Positions 27,355 to 36,851 of a stretch of DNA of 64,000 nt are shown piece after piece. The notes beneath the pieces are model-generated. The model ran no database searches, was not told the DNA's origin, and worked only from the letters and a program-made list of their open reading frames with translations. Position 1 is the stretch's first letter. Each line of letters opens with the position of its first letter. This DNA comes from Bradyrhizobium sp. LTSP885 (lineage in GTDB: Bacteria; Pseudomonadota; Alphaproteobacteria; Rhizobiales; Xanthobacteraceae): the NCBI RefSeq assembly GCF_000938305.1, contig NZ_JYMT01000003.1:1-64000 (forward strand). Reading direction: 5' to 3'. A program made the position numbers and the translations under genes.

Positions 27355-27678
27355 TTGACGCTAGAGTCGGTCGATGAGTTGCGTCGGAGTGGCCAGGTGA
27401 TCGATTTTGATGAACTGCGGGATCTCGCAGCGGACGTTCGTATCTTCATCGAGGCCTCTGACGACAAGGCAAGCGCGCTGCGGGCGGTCATTACGGCCTA
27501 CGATGTCGTCGTAGGCATTTACCCCTCCGAGAGCGGAACCGACCTTCACGTCATCAAGGGCCGCGAGGTTCTCGATCACATCGCCCGTTCGCAGACCGCA
27601 GACGATTACACCCACACCGCGATCGCGTTCCAGAATCGCGACCAGGCGATCGCGCTTCAGCAGGCAATTGCGGCCTAG
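27355..27678 (+). CDS. Hypothetical cytosolic protein
   Basis: A 107-aa protein starting at TTG. It is acidic and mixed alpha/beta, with FIEASDDKASALRAVITAYDVVVGIYPSE and TIAFQNRDQAIALQQAIAA-like helical ends. No family is recognised and no ribosome site is obvious. It lies 57 bp after the 4-TM gene. Confidence 0.5.
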   Translation: MTLESVDELRRSGQVIDFDELRDLAADVRIFIEASDDKASALRAVITAYDVVVGIYPSESGTDLHVIKGREVLDHIARSQTADDYTHTAIAFQNRDQAIALQQAIAA

Positions 27679-27786
27679 TTACCGGTTCATCTGATCGCGG
27701 CGGCGTCGCGCGCGTGTTCGCGGGTTATCTAAGCCGTCGGTCTGCGCCAGCAAAGGGCAAGCACAACAGCACCGCTGGCGCAACCA

Positions 27787-29052
27787 TCAGAGCGGTCCTC
27801 CATCGGCTTCAAGGTCAAGCAACTGCTCGATCGACTGACGCCTGCGGATCACCGAGAGCGCTCCCGCATCGAGCATGACCTCAGGCGCAAGCGGTCGCGT
27901 GTTGTAGTTTGAAGACATGGTCGCGCCATAGGCCCCCGCGTCGCGCAGGATCGCGACATCGCCAACCTCCGGCAGCGGGAGTTCGCGGAACTCGACGAAG
28001 CCGCCATCATGTTGGGTGAAGACGTCGCCCGCTTCGCAGAGCGGCCCGGCAACCGCGATGGGACGGATCGGACCGGCAACCGGCGCACCGGCTCGCGTGA
28101 CAAAGCAGATGTCGTGGTGACTGCCGTAAAGGATGGGGCGCGCCAGTTCGTTGAAGCCCGCATCCAGCAGCACGAAATGGTTGCCGGCCACATTCTTCAC
28201 CGCGCGAACCTCGGCGACGAGAAGCCCGGCATTGGCCACGAGGTATCGGCCTGGCTCCAATTCGAGGCGTATCCGGCCACCCGTGATTCGCTCCGCCTCG
28301 AGCCTCGTCTTGTTCCATGCTGCATAATATTCGGCGATATCGATCTCCGGTTCGCCCGGCCGATAAGGCACAGAGAGCCCGCCGCCCGCCGAGATCGCCA
28401 ACAGCGGCCGATTGGCGCGCCGCACGGCATCCAGCATGCTGTCGCAGACACGATGCAGGTGCGCATAGTCGACGCCCGAGCCGATATGCATGTGAAGTCC
28501 GATCAGGGATAGTCCGTATTCGTCGACGAGACGCAGGCTGTCCTCGAACTCCTCATGCCAGATTCCATGCTTGCTCGAAGGACCACCCGTGTTGGTCTTG
28601 CGGTTGTGACCATGTCCGAAGCCTGGATTGATCCTGAGCCAAACCGGATGGCCTCGCCCCACGCGGCCGAGTTGCCTCAGCATGTCGGGCGATCCGCAAT
28701 TGACGGGAATTCCCAGTGCGAGGACGCGCGCCAGCGTCGCCTCGTCGATAATGTCGGCGGTAAACACGATGTCATGCGCGGTCGTGCCGGGCACGTAGCC
28801 TGCCCGCAGCGCTCGTTCGATCTCGCCGAGGGAGACGGCGTCGACCGCGACCCCCATGGACCGGAGCAGGCGCAGGATATGCGTGTTGCTGTTGGCCTTC
28901 TGGGCGAAGCGGACGCAATCGAATCCTGACAATTGCCTGACTCGTTCACGTATCGGCTCGGCTTCGTAGAGCCAAAGCGGCGTGCCCACGCGTTGAGCGG
29001 ATGTGAGCGCGGCGTCGATCAGGTCGGGCCGCAGGGATTGTGGTCTCGTCAC
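27787..29052 (-). CDS. Type III PLP decarboxylase (diaminopimelate-decarboxylase-like)
   Basis: A 421-aa alanine-racemase-fold decarboxylase with GTG start. The PLP lysine is K52 (RFAQKANSN). HIGSG near 192 and the EPGRYLVANAG segment bind PLP phosphate. GPLCEAGDVF near 338 carries the catalytic Cys, and GAYGATMSSNYNTRP near 385 is typical of LysA. It would make lysine from meso-DAP, or act on ornithine, arginine or a related substrate. It stands alone, without argH or other lys genes, and may be a second paralogue. Confidence 0.85.
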   Translation of the reverse strand: MTRPQSLRPDLIDAALTSAQRVGTPLWLYEAEPIRERVRQLSGFDCVRFAQKANSNTHILRLLRSMGVAVDAVSLGEIERALRAGYVPGTTAHDIVFTADIIDEATLARVLALGIPVNCGSPDMLRQLGRVGRGHPVWLRINPGFGHGHNRKTNTGGPSSKHGIWHEEFEDSLRLVDEYGLSLIGLHMHIGSGVDYAHLHRVCDSMLDAVRRANRPLLAISAGGGLSVPYRPGEPEIDIAEYYAAWNKTRLEAERITGGRIRLELEPGRYLVANAGLLVAEVRAVKNVAGNHFVLLDAGFNELARPILYGSHHDICFVTRAGAPVAGPIRPIAVAGPLCEAGDVFTQHDGGFVEFRELPLPEVGDVAILRDAGAYGATMSSNYNTRPLAPEVMLDAGALSVIRRRQSIEQLLDLEADGGPL

Positions 29053-29296
29053 GAACAGGTCTTCCGTCTGGGGGTAATGGCCGAAAGTGGTTAGGCCATG
29101 GATGACTCGAGGGAAAGCGCGGGCGATCTCGCCCGCAGCATTTCGGCCTGTTCGGGTGCATTAATCAAGACTTGTGCAAGCGCGCAAGCGAAGCGGACGC
29201 CAAACTGATGGGGTCGAAAAGCGTCCTGCTGCGTACTCGTGCCGTTGCCTCAAGTGCAAAATGGCGGGTTTTGGCGTGCCCAGTTTTGTACCGAAC

Positions 29297-29373
29297 TGGC
29301 GCACCCGACACGATTCGAACGTGTGACCTTTGCCTTCGGAGGGCAACGCTCTATCCAGCTGAGCTACGGGTGC
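29297..29373 (-). tRNA. tRNA-Arg (anticodon CCG)
   Basis: A complete cloverleaf read on the minus strand. The acceptor stem is GCACCCG / CGGGTGC, the D-arm GCTC-GAGC, the anticodon stem TTGCC/GGCAA around loop CTCCGAA (anticodon CCG, reading CGG arginine codons), and the T-arm ACACG-TTCGAAT-CGTGT. The discriminator is G and CCA is encoded at 29299-29297. Confidence 0.96.
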
Positions 29374-29686
29374 GTACAGGGGTTCATTTAGCTGATTGGC
29401 CTCGCGTCGGCAACGGCCTTGGCGGGCCGCCCGCAGGCTTTAAACTGGTCCTCCAAACATGACCGCGCGCGCGAAAACGGCTGTGTTTCGAGGGAGATCG
29501 TCATGTGTCCGCTGGAATTGGGCGGGTATCCGCCCGATCCTCGCGGCGAACAACCGCGGGCGGCTGGCGGCCTGAGAATCGGTGAAGCGCCTTTCCAAAA
29601 GTTCACGGGTGAACGAGCGCCCGATGCGCCATGATCAAGCCCGATCCCATCTTTCCCGCGGGCACAGCATTGACGGAGCACCCATC
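29374..29686. other. Gap around a possible small gene
   Basis: A region of 313 bp between the tRNA and the secreted hydrolase. The only candidate is the 43-aa frame listed separately. Nothing else is supported, and no attachment-site repeat of the tRNA 3' end is seen. Confidence 0.5.
29503..29634 (+). CDS. Possible small protein (43 aa)
   Basis: The frame starts at ATG with CGAGGGAG upstream and encodes MCPLELGGYPPDPRGEQPRA with a short continuation to GERAPDAP. It is Pro/Gly rich with no domain. The ribosome site is fair, but coding status is uncertain. Confidence 0.3.
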   Translation: MCPLELGGYPPDPRGEQPRAAGGLRIGEAPFQKFTGERAPDAP

Positions 29687-30724
29687 ATGCATCACCGAGT
29701 CTGGCTTGTGGCATTGACGCTGCTTGTCGCGATGGCGGCTCGCGCCCCTGCGGCGCCGCTGACGGAAGACGTCGAGCGTCACGATAAGCCGGTCAAGGAG
29801 GTCGCCAGCGCGCGCATTGCGGTCGGCACCGCGACGTTCCCGCTCTATCTGTCGGCCGACTGGTCCAAGCCGCGCCCGGACATCACGCGCGCTGTCCTTG
29901 TCCTGCATGGCGCGCTGCGCAATGCCGACGATTACTTCCGTTCCGCGCTGGAGGCACAGGCCGCCGCCGGCGATGCCGGCAAGAGCACGCTGATGATCGC
30001 GCCGCAATTCCTTGTCGAATCCGACGTGAATGCCTTCAAGCTGCCCGCCGACACGCTGCGCTGGAGTCTCTATGGCTGGGAGGGCGGCGATCCCGCGCTC
30101 GGACCGGGCCCGGCGAGTTCGTTCGACGCGCTCGACGCCATCCTGGCGAAGCTCGGCGACCGCACGCTGTTTCCGAACCTGAAGCAGGTCGTGGTGTTCG
30201 GCCATTCCGGTGGCGGGCAGGTGGTGCAGCGCTACGCGATCGCAACGAAGGGCGATCAGCCGCTTCTGCATGAAGGCATCGGCGTGCGCTTTGTGGTCGC
30301 CAACCCCTCCTCATATGCCTATTTCAGCAAGGACCGGCCGGATGCCGCGATCGCGGCGAGCTGCCACGGCTACAACGACTGGAAGTTCGGCATGGACGAG
30401 CGTCCGCCCTATCTCGCCGAGCCGTCGCCAGCTGCACTGGAGCAGGCCTATGTCGCGCGGCGCGTCATCTATCTCTTGGGAACGCTCGACACCAATCCGA
30501 ATCATCCCGCGCTCGATAAAACCTGCATGGCCGAAGCCGAAGGACCGTATCGTTACGCGCGCGGCCACGCCTATGTCGCGGTCATGCAGGCCCGCGACAA
30601 CGGCACGCCGAACCACAGCGAATGGGATGTGCCGGGCGTAGGCCATGAGGGCGGCAAGATGCTGACCTCGCCCTGCGGCCTGACCGCGGTGTTCGACATT
30701 CCCGGCTGCGAGGCCGCGCGGTAG
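29687..30724 (+). CDS. Secreted alpha/beta hydrolase
   Basis: A 345-aa exported protein. The start at 29687 gives a signal peptide (MHHRVWLVALTLLVAMAARA, cleaved near PAA). The hydrolase core has LVLHGALRNADDYF and the nucleophile elbow GHSGGGQ with S174; GVGHEGGKM near the end carries the histidine. Four cysteines may form disulfides. It is a PHB-depolymerase-like or feruloyl-esterase-like fold by outline, with unknown substrate. Confidence 0.78.
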   Translation: MHHRVWLVALTLLVAMAARAPAAPLTEDVERHDKPVKEVASARIAVGTATFPLYLSADWSKPRPDITRAVLVLHGALRNADDYFRSALEAQAAAGDAGKSTLMIAPQFLVESDVNAFKLPADTLRWSLYGWEGGDPALGPGPASSFDALDAILAKLGDRTLFPNLKQVVVFGHSGGGQVVQRYAIATKGDQPLLHEGIGVRFVVANPSSYAYFSKDRPDAAIAASCHGYNDWKFGMDERPPYLAEPSPAALEQAYVARRVIYLLGTLDTNPNHPALDKTCMAEAEGPYRYARGHAYVAVMQARDNGTPNHSEWDVPGVGHEGGKMLTSPCGLTAVFDIPGCEAAR

Positions 30725-30827
30725 AGCGTTTTCGAGCGAAGTGGATACCGGTTCGCGTGAAGAACACGCGTCAAAACAAGAATCTGGAGCTCCGTTCCGA
30801 TTCCATCGGAACGGGAAACGCTCTAGA
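30724..30827. repeat. Dispersed intergenic repeat, family B (short form)
   Basis: The element opens GTAGAGCGTTTTCGAGCGAA and contains ACCGGTTCGCGTGAAGAACA and ACGCGTCAAAACAAGAAT. It closes with GGAACGGGAAACGCTCTAGA, which is an inverted copy of its start (AGAGCGTTTTC). It lies between convergent genes and resembles the copy at 4669-4751. Confidence 0.75.
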
Positions 30828-30842
30828 GCACGCCGCCGCTTA

Positions 30843-32552
30843 TCACGCTGCCCTGATCGAGCTCAGGAAGCTGCCGACGCCGCGTTTGAGCCGGGCGCTC
30901 TCGTTGGCGAGCGATTGCGCGGCCGCCTGTACCTGAGCAGAGGCGCCGCCGGTTTCCGCCGCGCCGCGCTGAACGTCCACGATGCTGGCTTCGACCTGCG
31001 AGGTGCCTGCGGCGGCGCGTTGCACGTTGCGGGAAATCTCCTGGGTGGCCGAGCCCTGCTGCTCGACCGACGACGAGATCGACGCTGAAATCTCCGAGAT
31101 GCGCCCGATCGTCGTGCCGATTTCCTTGATGGCCGCGACAGAATCCTGGGTTGCCGACTGAATGTCCGAGATCTGCTGGCTGATCTCGTCGGTCGCCTTT
31201 GCGGTCTGCTCGGCAAGCGACTTCACTTCCGAGGCCACCACCGCAAAGCCTCGACCGGCGTCGCCGGCGCGGGCGGCCTCGATGGTGGCGTTCAGCGCCA
31301 GCAGATTGGTCTGTCCGGCGATCGTCTGGATCAGGTCGACCACGTCGCCGATGCGGCTTGCCGCTTTCGACAACTCGCCGATGCGGATATCGGTCTTCTG
31401 CGCCTGGGCCACCGCCTCGCCGGCGATGCGTGCGGACGCGCCGACCTGGCGGCTGATCTCGCCGATCGAGGCTGCAAGTTCTTCGCTCGCGGCCGCCACC
31501 GAATGCACGTTCGAGGAGGCCTCGCCGGATGCATTGGAGGCGCGGCTGCTGACTTGCTCGACCGTGTCGGCGGTTTTCGACAGCGTCGTCGAGGATTGCT
31601 CGAGCTGACCGGCGGCGACCGACACCATCTCGATGATCTCGCCGACCTCGCTTTCGAACTGATCGGCAAGACGGTTCATGTCGATCTTTCGTGTCGCGGC
31701 CTGGTTGTGCTCTGCGGCCGCCTGTTGCTCGCGCAGGCGGTTGGTTTCGATCATCGCGTCCCGGAACACCTGCACCGTGCGCGCCATCTCGCCGATCTCG
31801 TCGCGGCGGTCCGCATGCGACACCGGAGCGTCAAGCTGGCCGGCGCTGAGCGACGCCATCCGCTCCTTCAGGCTCGACAGCGGCTTCACCACGCTGCGCC
31901 CGACCGCCCAGGCGATCACAATCGAGATCAGCATGAGCACGGCGATGACGCCGGAGGCCATCTGCACCATCGACCAGAACGAGGTATCGACCTCCGACAT
32001 GTACTCGGCCGACCCGATCATCAGATTCCACGGTGCGAAGCCGCGCGTGAAGGCGACCTTGTCGAGCGGGGTGGCATCGCTGCCGCTGCGGCGGAACGCG
32101 TAGCGCAGGGTGCCCTGGCCCTTCTTCGCCAGATCCATCAGCATGACCGCGAACGGCAGGCCATTGGCGTCCTTGTTGGGGCGCATGTCCTTGCCGACGA
32201 ACTGCGGAATGCCGGGATTGGAGACGCAAAGCCCGGTCTCGTAGTCGTAGATGAAGACGTAGTTGGTGTGGTCTTCGTACCAGACCGAATTGTTGGCCTC
32301 CAGGAAGCGCTTCCTGGCTTCCTCCTCCGTCATCTGGCCGGCCTTGTAGGCCTTGTAATAGCCGTCCGCGAGATTCCACACCACGTCGACGATGGCATGC
32401 GCCTTCTCGGTGCGCTCCGTGACGAGCTGGCCCCGGGCAATCCAGAGAACGGTCGACGCCACCAGCGCCATGCAGATCGCGCCGACCACGGTCATGATCG
32501 CAAGCTTTGTCCCGATCGAGCGGAACGAAAACGGGGTCTTGAGGACCGGCAT
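30843..32552 (-). CDS. Methyl-accepting chemotaxis protein with Cache sensor
   Basis: A 569-aa chemoreceptor. TM1 is at about 15-40 and is followed by a periplasmic Cache domain ([34 protein letters not shown]). TM2 is near 190-212, HAMP at 212-265 ([13 protein letters not shown]), and the signalling hairpin around [21 protein letters not shown] binds CheA/CheW. The start at 32552 was chosen because it follows AGAGGC and places TM1 at the N-terminus. No chemotaxis operon is adjacent, so it is an orphan receptor. The ligand is unknown. Confidence 0.92.
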   Translation of the reverse strand: MPVLKTPFSFRSIGTKLAIMTVVGAICMALVASTVLWIARGQLVTERTEKAHAIVDVVWNLADGYYKAYKAGQMTEEEARKRFLEANNSVWYEDHTNYVFIYDYETGLCVSNPGIPQFVGKDMRPNKDANGLPFAVMLMDLAKKGQGTLRYAFRRSGSDATPLDKVAFTRGFAPWNLMIGSAEYMSEVDTSFWSMVQMASGVIAVLMLISIVIAWAVGRSVVKPLSSLKERMASLSAGQLDAPVSHADRRDEIGEMARTVQVFRDAMIETNRLREQQAAAEHNQAATRKIDMNRLADQFESEVGEIIEMVSVAAGQLEQSSTTLSKTADTVEQVSSRASNASGEASSNVHSVAAASEELAASIGEISRQVGASARIAGEAVAQAQKTDIRIGELSKAASRIGDVVDLIQTIAGQTNLLALNATIEAARAGDAGRGFAVVASEVKSLAEQTAKATDEISQQISDIQSATQDSVAAIKEIGTTIGRISEISASISSSVEQQGSATQEISRNVQRAAAGTSQVEASIVDVQRGAAETGGASAQVQAAAQSLANESARLKRGVGSFLSSIRAA

Positions 32553-32764
32553 TCTGCCTCTTCGATGTGCTGAGAACGCCGCCCAGGAACCGGGCGGCAG
32601 ACTGTCCATGAGGTAGGATGCGGCAAAATAGAACGAATTCGTTAAGAACTGAGTTAACAAAGTGACCGTCGTGCCACGGCGGGGGCTCAATCAGGCGCGG
32701 CCAGGCAGCGACGTGAGCCGCCAGCCCGGCGGTTCATCGTCAAGAGGCCTCTCGCTACCGATCA

Positions 32765-33169
32765 TCACGCCGGCACGATGACCTTGCCGATCGGCCACAG
32801 CGCGATTCCGGCGAGCTTGAGATGGGCCCAAGCGAAGGGGATGCCGATGATGGTGACCGCGAGCAGGATCGCGGTGATCAGGTGCCCGATCGCAAGCCAC
32901 CAGCCGGCCAGGATGAACCAGATGAGATTGCCGATCAGGCCGAGCGGCCCGGTTCCGAGGTCGCCCTGGCCGGTCAGTTCATTGCGGCGCACCGCGCGCG
33001 AACCGAACGGCAGCAGCGTGTAGACCGCGATGTTGAAGGCGGCGCGGGCCCAGGGCAGGCCGATGATGGTGATGGCCATGATCACGGCGGCCACCAGCCA
33101 GCCGACCGCCATCCAGGCACCACCGAGTAGAATCCAGAAGATGTTCAGAAGGATAGAGACCGGCTGCAT
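32765..33169 (-). CDS. yccF: YccF-domain membrane protein
   Basis: A 134-aa membrane protein with two YccF (DUF307) repeats: NIFWILLGGAWMAVGWL then IIGLPWARAAFN, and again NLIWFILAGWWLAIGHL then IIGIPFAWAHLKLAGIALWPIG. About four hydrophobic segments are present. The ATG at 33169 is favoured over one 36 bp upstream because the YccF domain begins there. The function is unknown. Confidence 0.9.
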   Translation of the reverse strand: MQPVSILLNIFWILLGGAWMAVGWLVAAVIMAITIIGLPWARAAFNIAVYTLLPFGSRAVRRNELTGQGDLGTGPLGLIGNLIWFILAGWWLAIGHLITAILLAVTIIGIPFAWAHLKLAGIALWPIGKVIVPA

Positions 33170-33531
33170 CGAAGAGACCTTCGCGTCGGGTGGGACCGGG
33201 ATCAATATAGGCCTGCGGCGATCGATGCGGTAGGGATGAGGTTAGGTCGAATAGCAACGGCGAAGGAGCTGTGCTTCCTCTCCCGCTTGCGGCAGAAGTC
33301 CACAAACGCCATACGCAATAGCCTGGGGCGAGGGGCGCCTGCGCGATTTCGGAATAATGGAATAATATCGCTGAGTTGCCCGACATGTCAAGTCGTCATG
33401 TCGAGCGCCGGGGGCCGCCGGCTACTTTGCATGGGGTTGTTTTCGATATTTTGGCAGTGCGCCCCTGCCCGCAAGCGGGGAGAGGTGCAGCGAGCCTGCC
33501 GACGGATCGTTCAACCCGACTCCAGTATGTT
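33170..33531. other. Gap holding an inverted repeat unit
   Basis: No gene is seen. CCTCTCCCGCTTGCGG at 33277-33292 is answered by an inverted copy at 33469-33485 (with one extra G), so most of the gap could fold as one large stem-loop or mark the ends of a non-coding MITE-like unit. A smaller GACATG/CATGTC pair lies inside at about 33380-33400. Confidence 0.55.
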
Positions 33532-36500
33532 CTACGCGATCGCGCGCGCCTTTTCGCCGTGGGCTGATAGCAACGACCTGAGTTCGGCGGCGGGTTTCGG
33601 AGCGCTGAACAGATAGCCCTGCATCTCGGTGCAGCCGAGCTGGCGCAGCAGGTCGCGCTGCTGTTCGGTCTCCACACCTTCCGCTGTCGTGGTCATGTTG
33701 CGCGAGGCGGCGATGTTGACCACTGACTGCACGATCGTCGCCGAGCCGTCGACCGCGATGTCGCTGATGAAAGAGCGGTCGATCTTGATCTTGTCGAACG
33801 GGAAGCGCTTCAGATAGCTCAGCGACGAATAGCCGGTGCCGAAATCGTCGAGTGCGATCCGCACCCCGATGTCGCGGAGCTGGTGCAGGATCGCCAGCGC
33901 CACGTCGTCGTCGCCGATCAGCACCGCCTCGGTGATCTCGAGCTCGAGCCTGTTCGGGTTCAGGCCAGAGGCGGCGAGCGCGCTGGCGACCTTCAGCGCC
34001 AGCGTGGCATTCTTCAACTGGATGGGGGAGACGTTGACGGCAAGGCGGATGTTGTCCGGCCAGGTCGCAGCCTCCATGCACGCGGTCCGCAGCACCCACT
34101 CGCCGAGCTCGACGATCAGGCCGGTGTCCTCCGCGACGGGGATGAATTCAGCCGGCGAGACCATGCCGCGCTCGGCATGCCGCCAGCGCAGCAGCGCCTC
34201 GCAGCCGGTCACCTCGTCGCTGTCGAGGCCGAGCAGCGGCTGGTAATAAATCTCGAAGGCGCCGTCGATCATCGCCTGCCGCAGGTCCTGCTCCATCCTC
34301 AGCCGTGCCCTTGCGTTGGCGCCCATCTCCGGCTCGAAGAAGCGGTGGGTGCGGCGGCCTTCCGCCTTGGCACCGTACATGGCGATGTCGGCGTTGCGGA
34401 TCAGCTGATCGAGGTCGGTGCCATCCCGCGGCGCCAGCGCGACGCCGATGCTGGCGTCGGTCGACAAATGATGGCCGAGACAGTCGCAGGGCTGCCGGAT
34501 CGCGTGGTGGACGCGAGCGACGAAACCCTCAACGTCCTCGGTGCCGCCGATCGCGGTCTGGATCACCGCGAACTCGTCGCCGCCGAGCCGCGCGATCAGG
34601 TCGCCATGCTTCAGGCAGGCCTTGATGCGGCCGGCAATGGTCTTGAGCAGGTCGTCGCCGACGTGATGGCCGAGCGAGTCGTTGATGCCCTTGAATTCGT
34701 CGATATCGATGTAGAGCAGGGCGAATTGCCCGCCGCGCTTCGCCTTCTCCAGCTCACGCTCGATCCGCTCGCGGAACAGGACGCGGTTCGGCAGGTCGGT
34801 CAGTGCGTCGTAATGGGCGAGGTGCGCGATCTTCTCGTTGGCGCGCCGCCGCTCGGTGACGTCTTCCACCACGTTGACGATGTAGCGCGGCATGCTGGCC
34901 TTGTCGCGGATGCCGATCCGCCGCGCGGTGATGTAGTGCTCGCCGGTGACAGGGCTGTGCCAGTAATGCTCGTCCTTGAAGAAGCCCTCGCCCGATCGCA
35001 GCACCATGTCGTCGTCGTCGGTGACGCTCTGGGCGTTTTCCGCCGGAAACATGTCGAACGCGGTCTTGCCGATGATGTTGTCGCGCGGCATGCCGAACTG
35101 GGTCTCGGCGACGCGATTGACCAGCAGATAACGGCGGGTATGCGCGTCCTTGACCGTGATCTGCGAGGGGATGTGGTCGACGATTTCGCGCAGGAAGGCG
35201 TTGTTGCGATCGCGCTCCTGCTCCAGATTGCGCCGCTCCGTGATGTCGTCGATGGTGGCGACCCAGCCACCATGCGCCAGCGGCCGGTTGATGGTCGAGA
35301 AGCAGCGTCCGTCGACGGACGAGGTGATGATCTCGCTCACTTCAGTTTTGGCGACATTGCTGCGGACCGTCGCGCAGAACGCGTCGACATCGCCATCGAA
35401 CGATCCGTTCGCCTTGCGCTGCCGTATGATGTCCTCGAATCTGCGGCCCGGCTTGGCGAAGTCGGCCGAAAGTCCGCTCATATCGAGATAGCGCTGATTG
35501 CAGACGACCATGTGCGCGGCCGCGTCGAACAGCACGAGGCCCTGGATCATGTTGTTGAGCGCGGTGTCGAGCTGCTGCCGCTCCGACTCCAGCCGCTGCT
35601 GCGCCTCGCGGTTCTGCCGCATGATCTGCCTGACAAGGACGAACAGCACCAGGGCTACGATAATTGCGGCGAGTGTGGCGACAGAGACCAGGAAGCGGGT
35701 TTGCGCCCGCCAGTCGCCGAGCGCCGCCTCCACCGTGTTGGTGGCGACCACGACTGCCGGAAAATGCGTGAGCCTGACGGCCGAGCCGAGCCGGTCAATG
35801 CCGTCGATCGGGCTGGCCAGACGCCGCGTGTGCTGGCCGCCCTGCCGCGCAACGAGATCGACCAGTGGGGCATTGTCGAGCTTCCTGCCGATCATCGCCT
35901 CGACATGCGGATAGCGCGCGAGCATGGTGCCGTCGGTTTGGAACATCGTGATCGCGGCACTCGCGCCCGGCGCCACCGAGGCAAAGAACTTCTCGTAGTT
36001 CAGGGGATCGATGCGCCGGGTCATGACGCCGAGGAATGTGCCGTCCGGTCCGCTCAGGCGATGGGCGATTACGGTGCTGAGGCCGCCGATGATCAGGCTG
36101 CGCAGGGTTTCGGTGCGCACCGGCTCCGGATGCGCATCGAACTTGAAGCTCTTGAAGTAGTCGCGTTCGGCGATGTTCAGCTTGGCCGGCGGCGGCAGAT
36201 CGCCCGACCAGGTGATGGCCTTTCCGTCGGCATCGAACAGCACGAGGTGGCCGAGGAACGAGACCGCCTTGGTCTTCAGCATCTGATGGGTTTCCGGCGT
36301 CGACATCTTCGCGCGGAACGCCTCCGGCGAGGTGATCTCGGAAATCCTCAACTTCTCGATCATGTTCGAGGCGATGATGTCGGAATCCTCGAACTGCTGA
36401 TCGAAATGGCGGGCGAGCAGCAGAACGGTGTTCTCCAGCTCGCGCTCGCTGTTGGCGAGGGCGCGCTCGCGGTATTCACCGACCATCATGATGGTGCCGG

Positions 36501-36633
36501 CGAAGATCGCTGAGACCAGCAGGGCGCCGCAGACGGTCAGCCACAGCACCGGCCCGCGAATGGTCGCAGCGATCCGCCAGTTCACACTCTGTCCCGATGG
36601 GACGCCCGCCTGCCCCTGCATCGATCCACGCAT
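33532..36633 (-). CDS. Membrane GGDEF-EAL c-di-GMP enzyme with Cache and PAS sensors
   Basis: A 1033-aa inner-membrane protein. TM1 is at about 28-52, a Cache-like periplasmic sensor follows to about 300, and TM2 is near 315-338. Two PAS domains (about 350-460 and 475-600) precede GGDEF (HYDALTDLPNRVLF; the RLGGDEF signature is intact) and EAL (CEALLRWRH, ELEITEAVL, DDFGTGYSSL, KIDRSF, all intact). Both synthesis and breakdown of c-di-GMP are possible, and the sensor input would set the balance. It is monocistronic. Confidence 0.92.
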   Translation of the reverse strand: MRGSMQGQAGVPSGQSVNWRIAATIRGPVLWLTVCGALLVSAIFAGTIMMVGEYRERALANSERELENTVLLLARHFDQQFEDSDIIASNMIEKLRISEITSPEAFRAKMSTPETHQMLKTKAVSFLGHLVLFDADGKAITWSGDLPPPAKLNIAERDYFKSFKFDAHPEPVRTETLRSLIIGGLSTVIAHRLSGPDGTFLGVMTRRIDPLNYEKFFASVAPGASAAITMFQTDGTMLARYPHVEAMIGRKLDNAPLVDLVARQGGQHTRRLASPIDGIDRLGSAVRLTHFPAVVVATNTVEAALGDWRAQTRFLVSVATLAAIIVALVLFVLVRQIMRQNREAQQRLESERQQLDTALNNMIQGLVLFDAAAHMVVCNQRYLDMSGLSADFAKPGRRFEDIIRQRKANGSFDGDVDAFCATVRSNVAKTEVSEIITSSVDGRCFSTINRPLAHGGWVATIDDITERRNLEQERDRNNAFLREIVDHIPSQITVKDAHTRRYLLVNRVAETQFGMPRDNIIGKTAFDMFPAENAQSVTDDDDMVLRSGEGFFKDEHYWHSPVTGEHYITARRIGIRDKASMPRYIVNVVEDVTERRRANEKIAHLAHYDALTDLPNRVLFRERIERELEKAKRGGQFALLYIDIDEFKGINDSLGHHVGDDLLKTIAGRIKACLKHGDLIARLGGDEFAVIQTAIGGTEDVEGFVARVHHAIRQPCDCLGHHLSTDASIGVALAPRDGTDLDQLIRNADIAMYGAKAEGRRTHRFFEPEMGANARARLRMEQDLRQAMIDGAFEIYYQPLLGLDSDEVTGCEALLRWRHAERGMVSPAEFIPVAEDTGLIVELGEWVLRTACMEAATWPDNIRLAVNVSPIQLKNATLALKVASALAASGLNPNRLELEITEAVLIGDDDVALAILHQLRDIGVRIALDDFGTGYSSLSYLKRFPFDKIKIDRSFISDIAVDGSATIVQSVVNIAASRNMTTTAEGVETEQQRDLLRQLGCTEMQGYLFSAPKPAAELRSLLSAHGEKARAIA

Positions 36634-36851
36634 TTCTCATCCCCTGGATGCCATGCATACGCTGCGGAGTTCGCACAAGCGGTTAGGAAAACCGGTTACT
36701 CGTCGCTTAATTGGCGGGGCGGGATTCTGAACGTGATGGTTGCAGGGGTTGCTGCCGCCATCGGCGGTATTCCGTTGCATCCGGGTCGACCGCGATTAAG
36801 CTCGCCCGACAAGGGCGGCGAGACGTCCGCCTCGAAAAAGGGAGAGCGATA

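Noticed and set aside
29172..29462. 96-aa plus-strand frame over the tRNA
   Set aside because: It reads through the tRNA-Arg gene on the other strand and has no coding features.
29297..29686. tRNA-Arg as a genomic-island attachment site
   Set aside because: No integrase gene is nearby, and no direct repeat of the tRNA 3' end was seen in the flanking sequence.
33883..36513. 876-aa frame antisense to the GGDEF-EAL gene
   Set aside because: Composition typical of a shadow, with no motif. The minus strand encodes an intact multi-domain enzyme.
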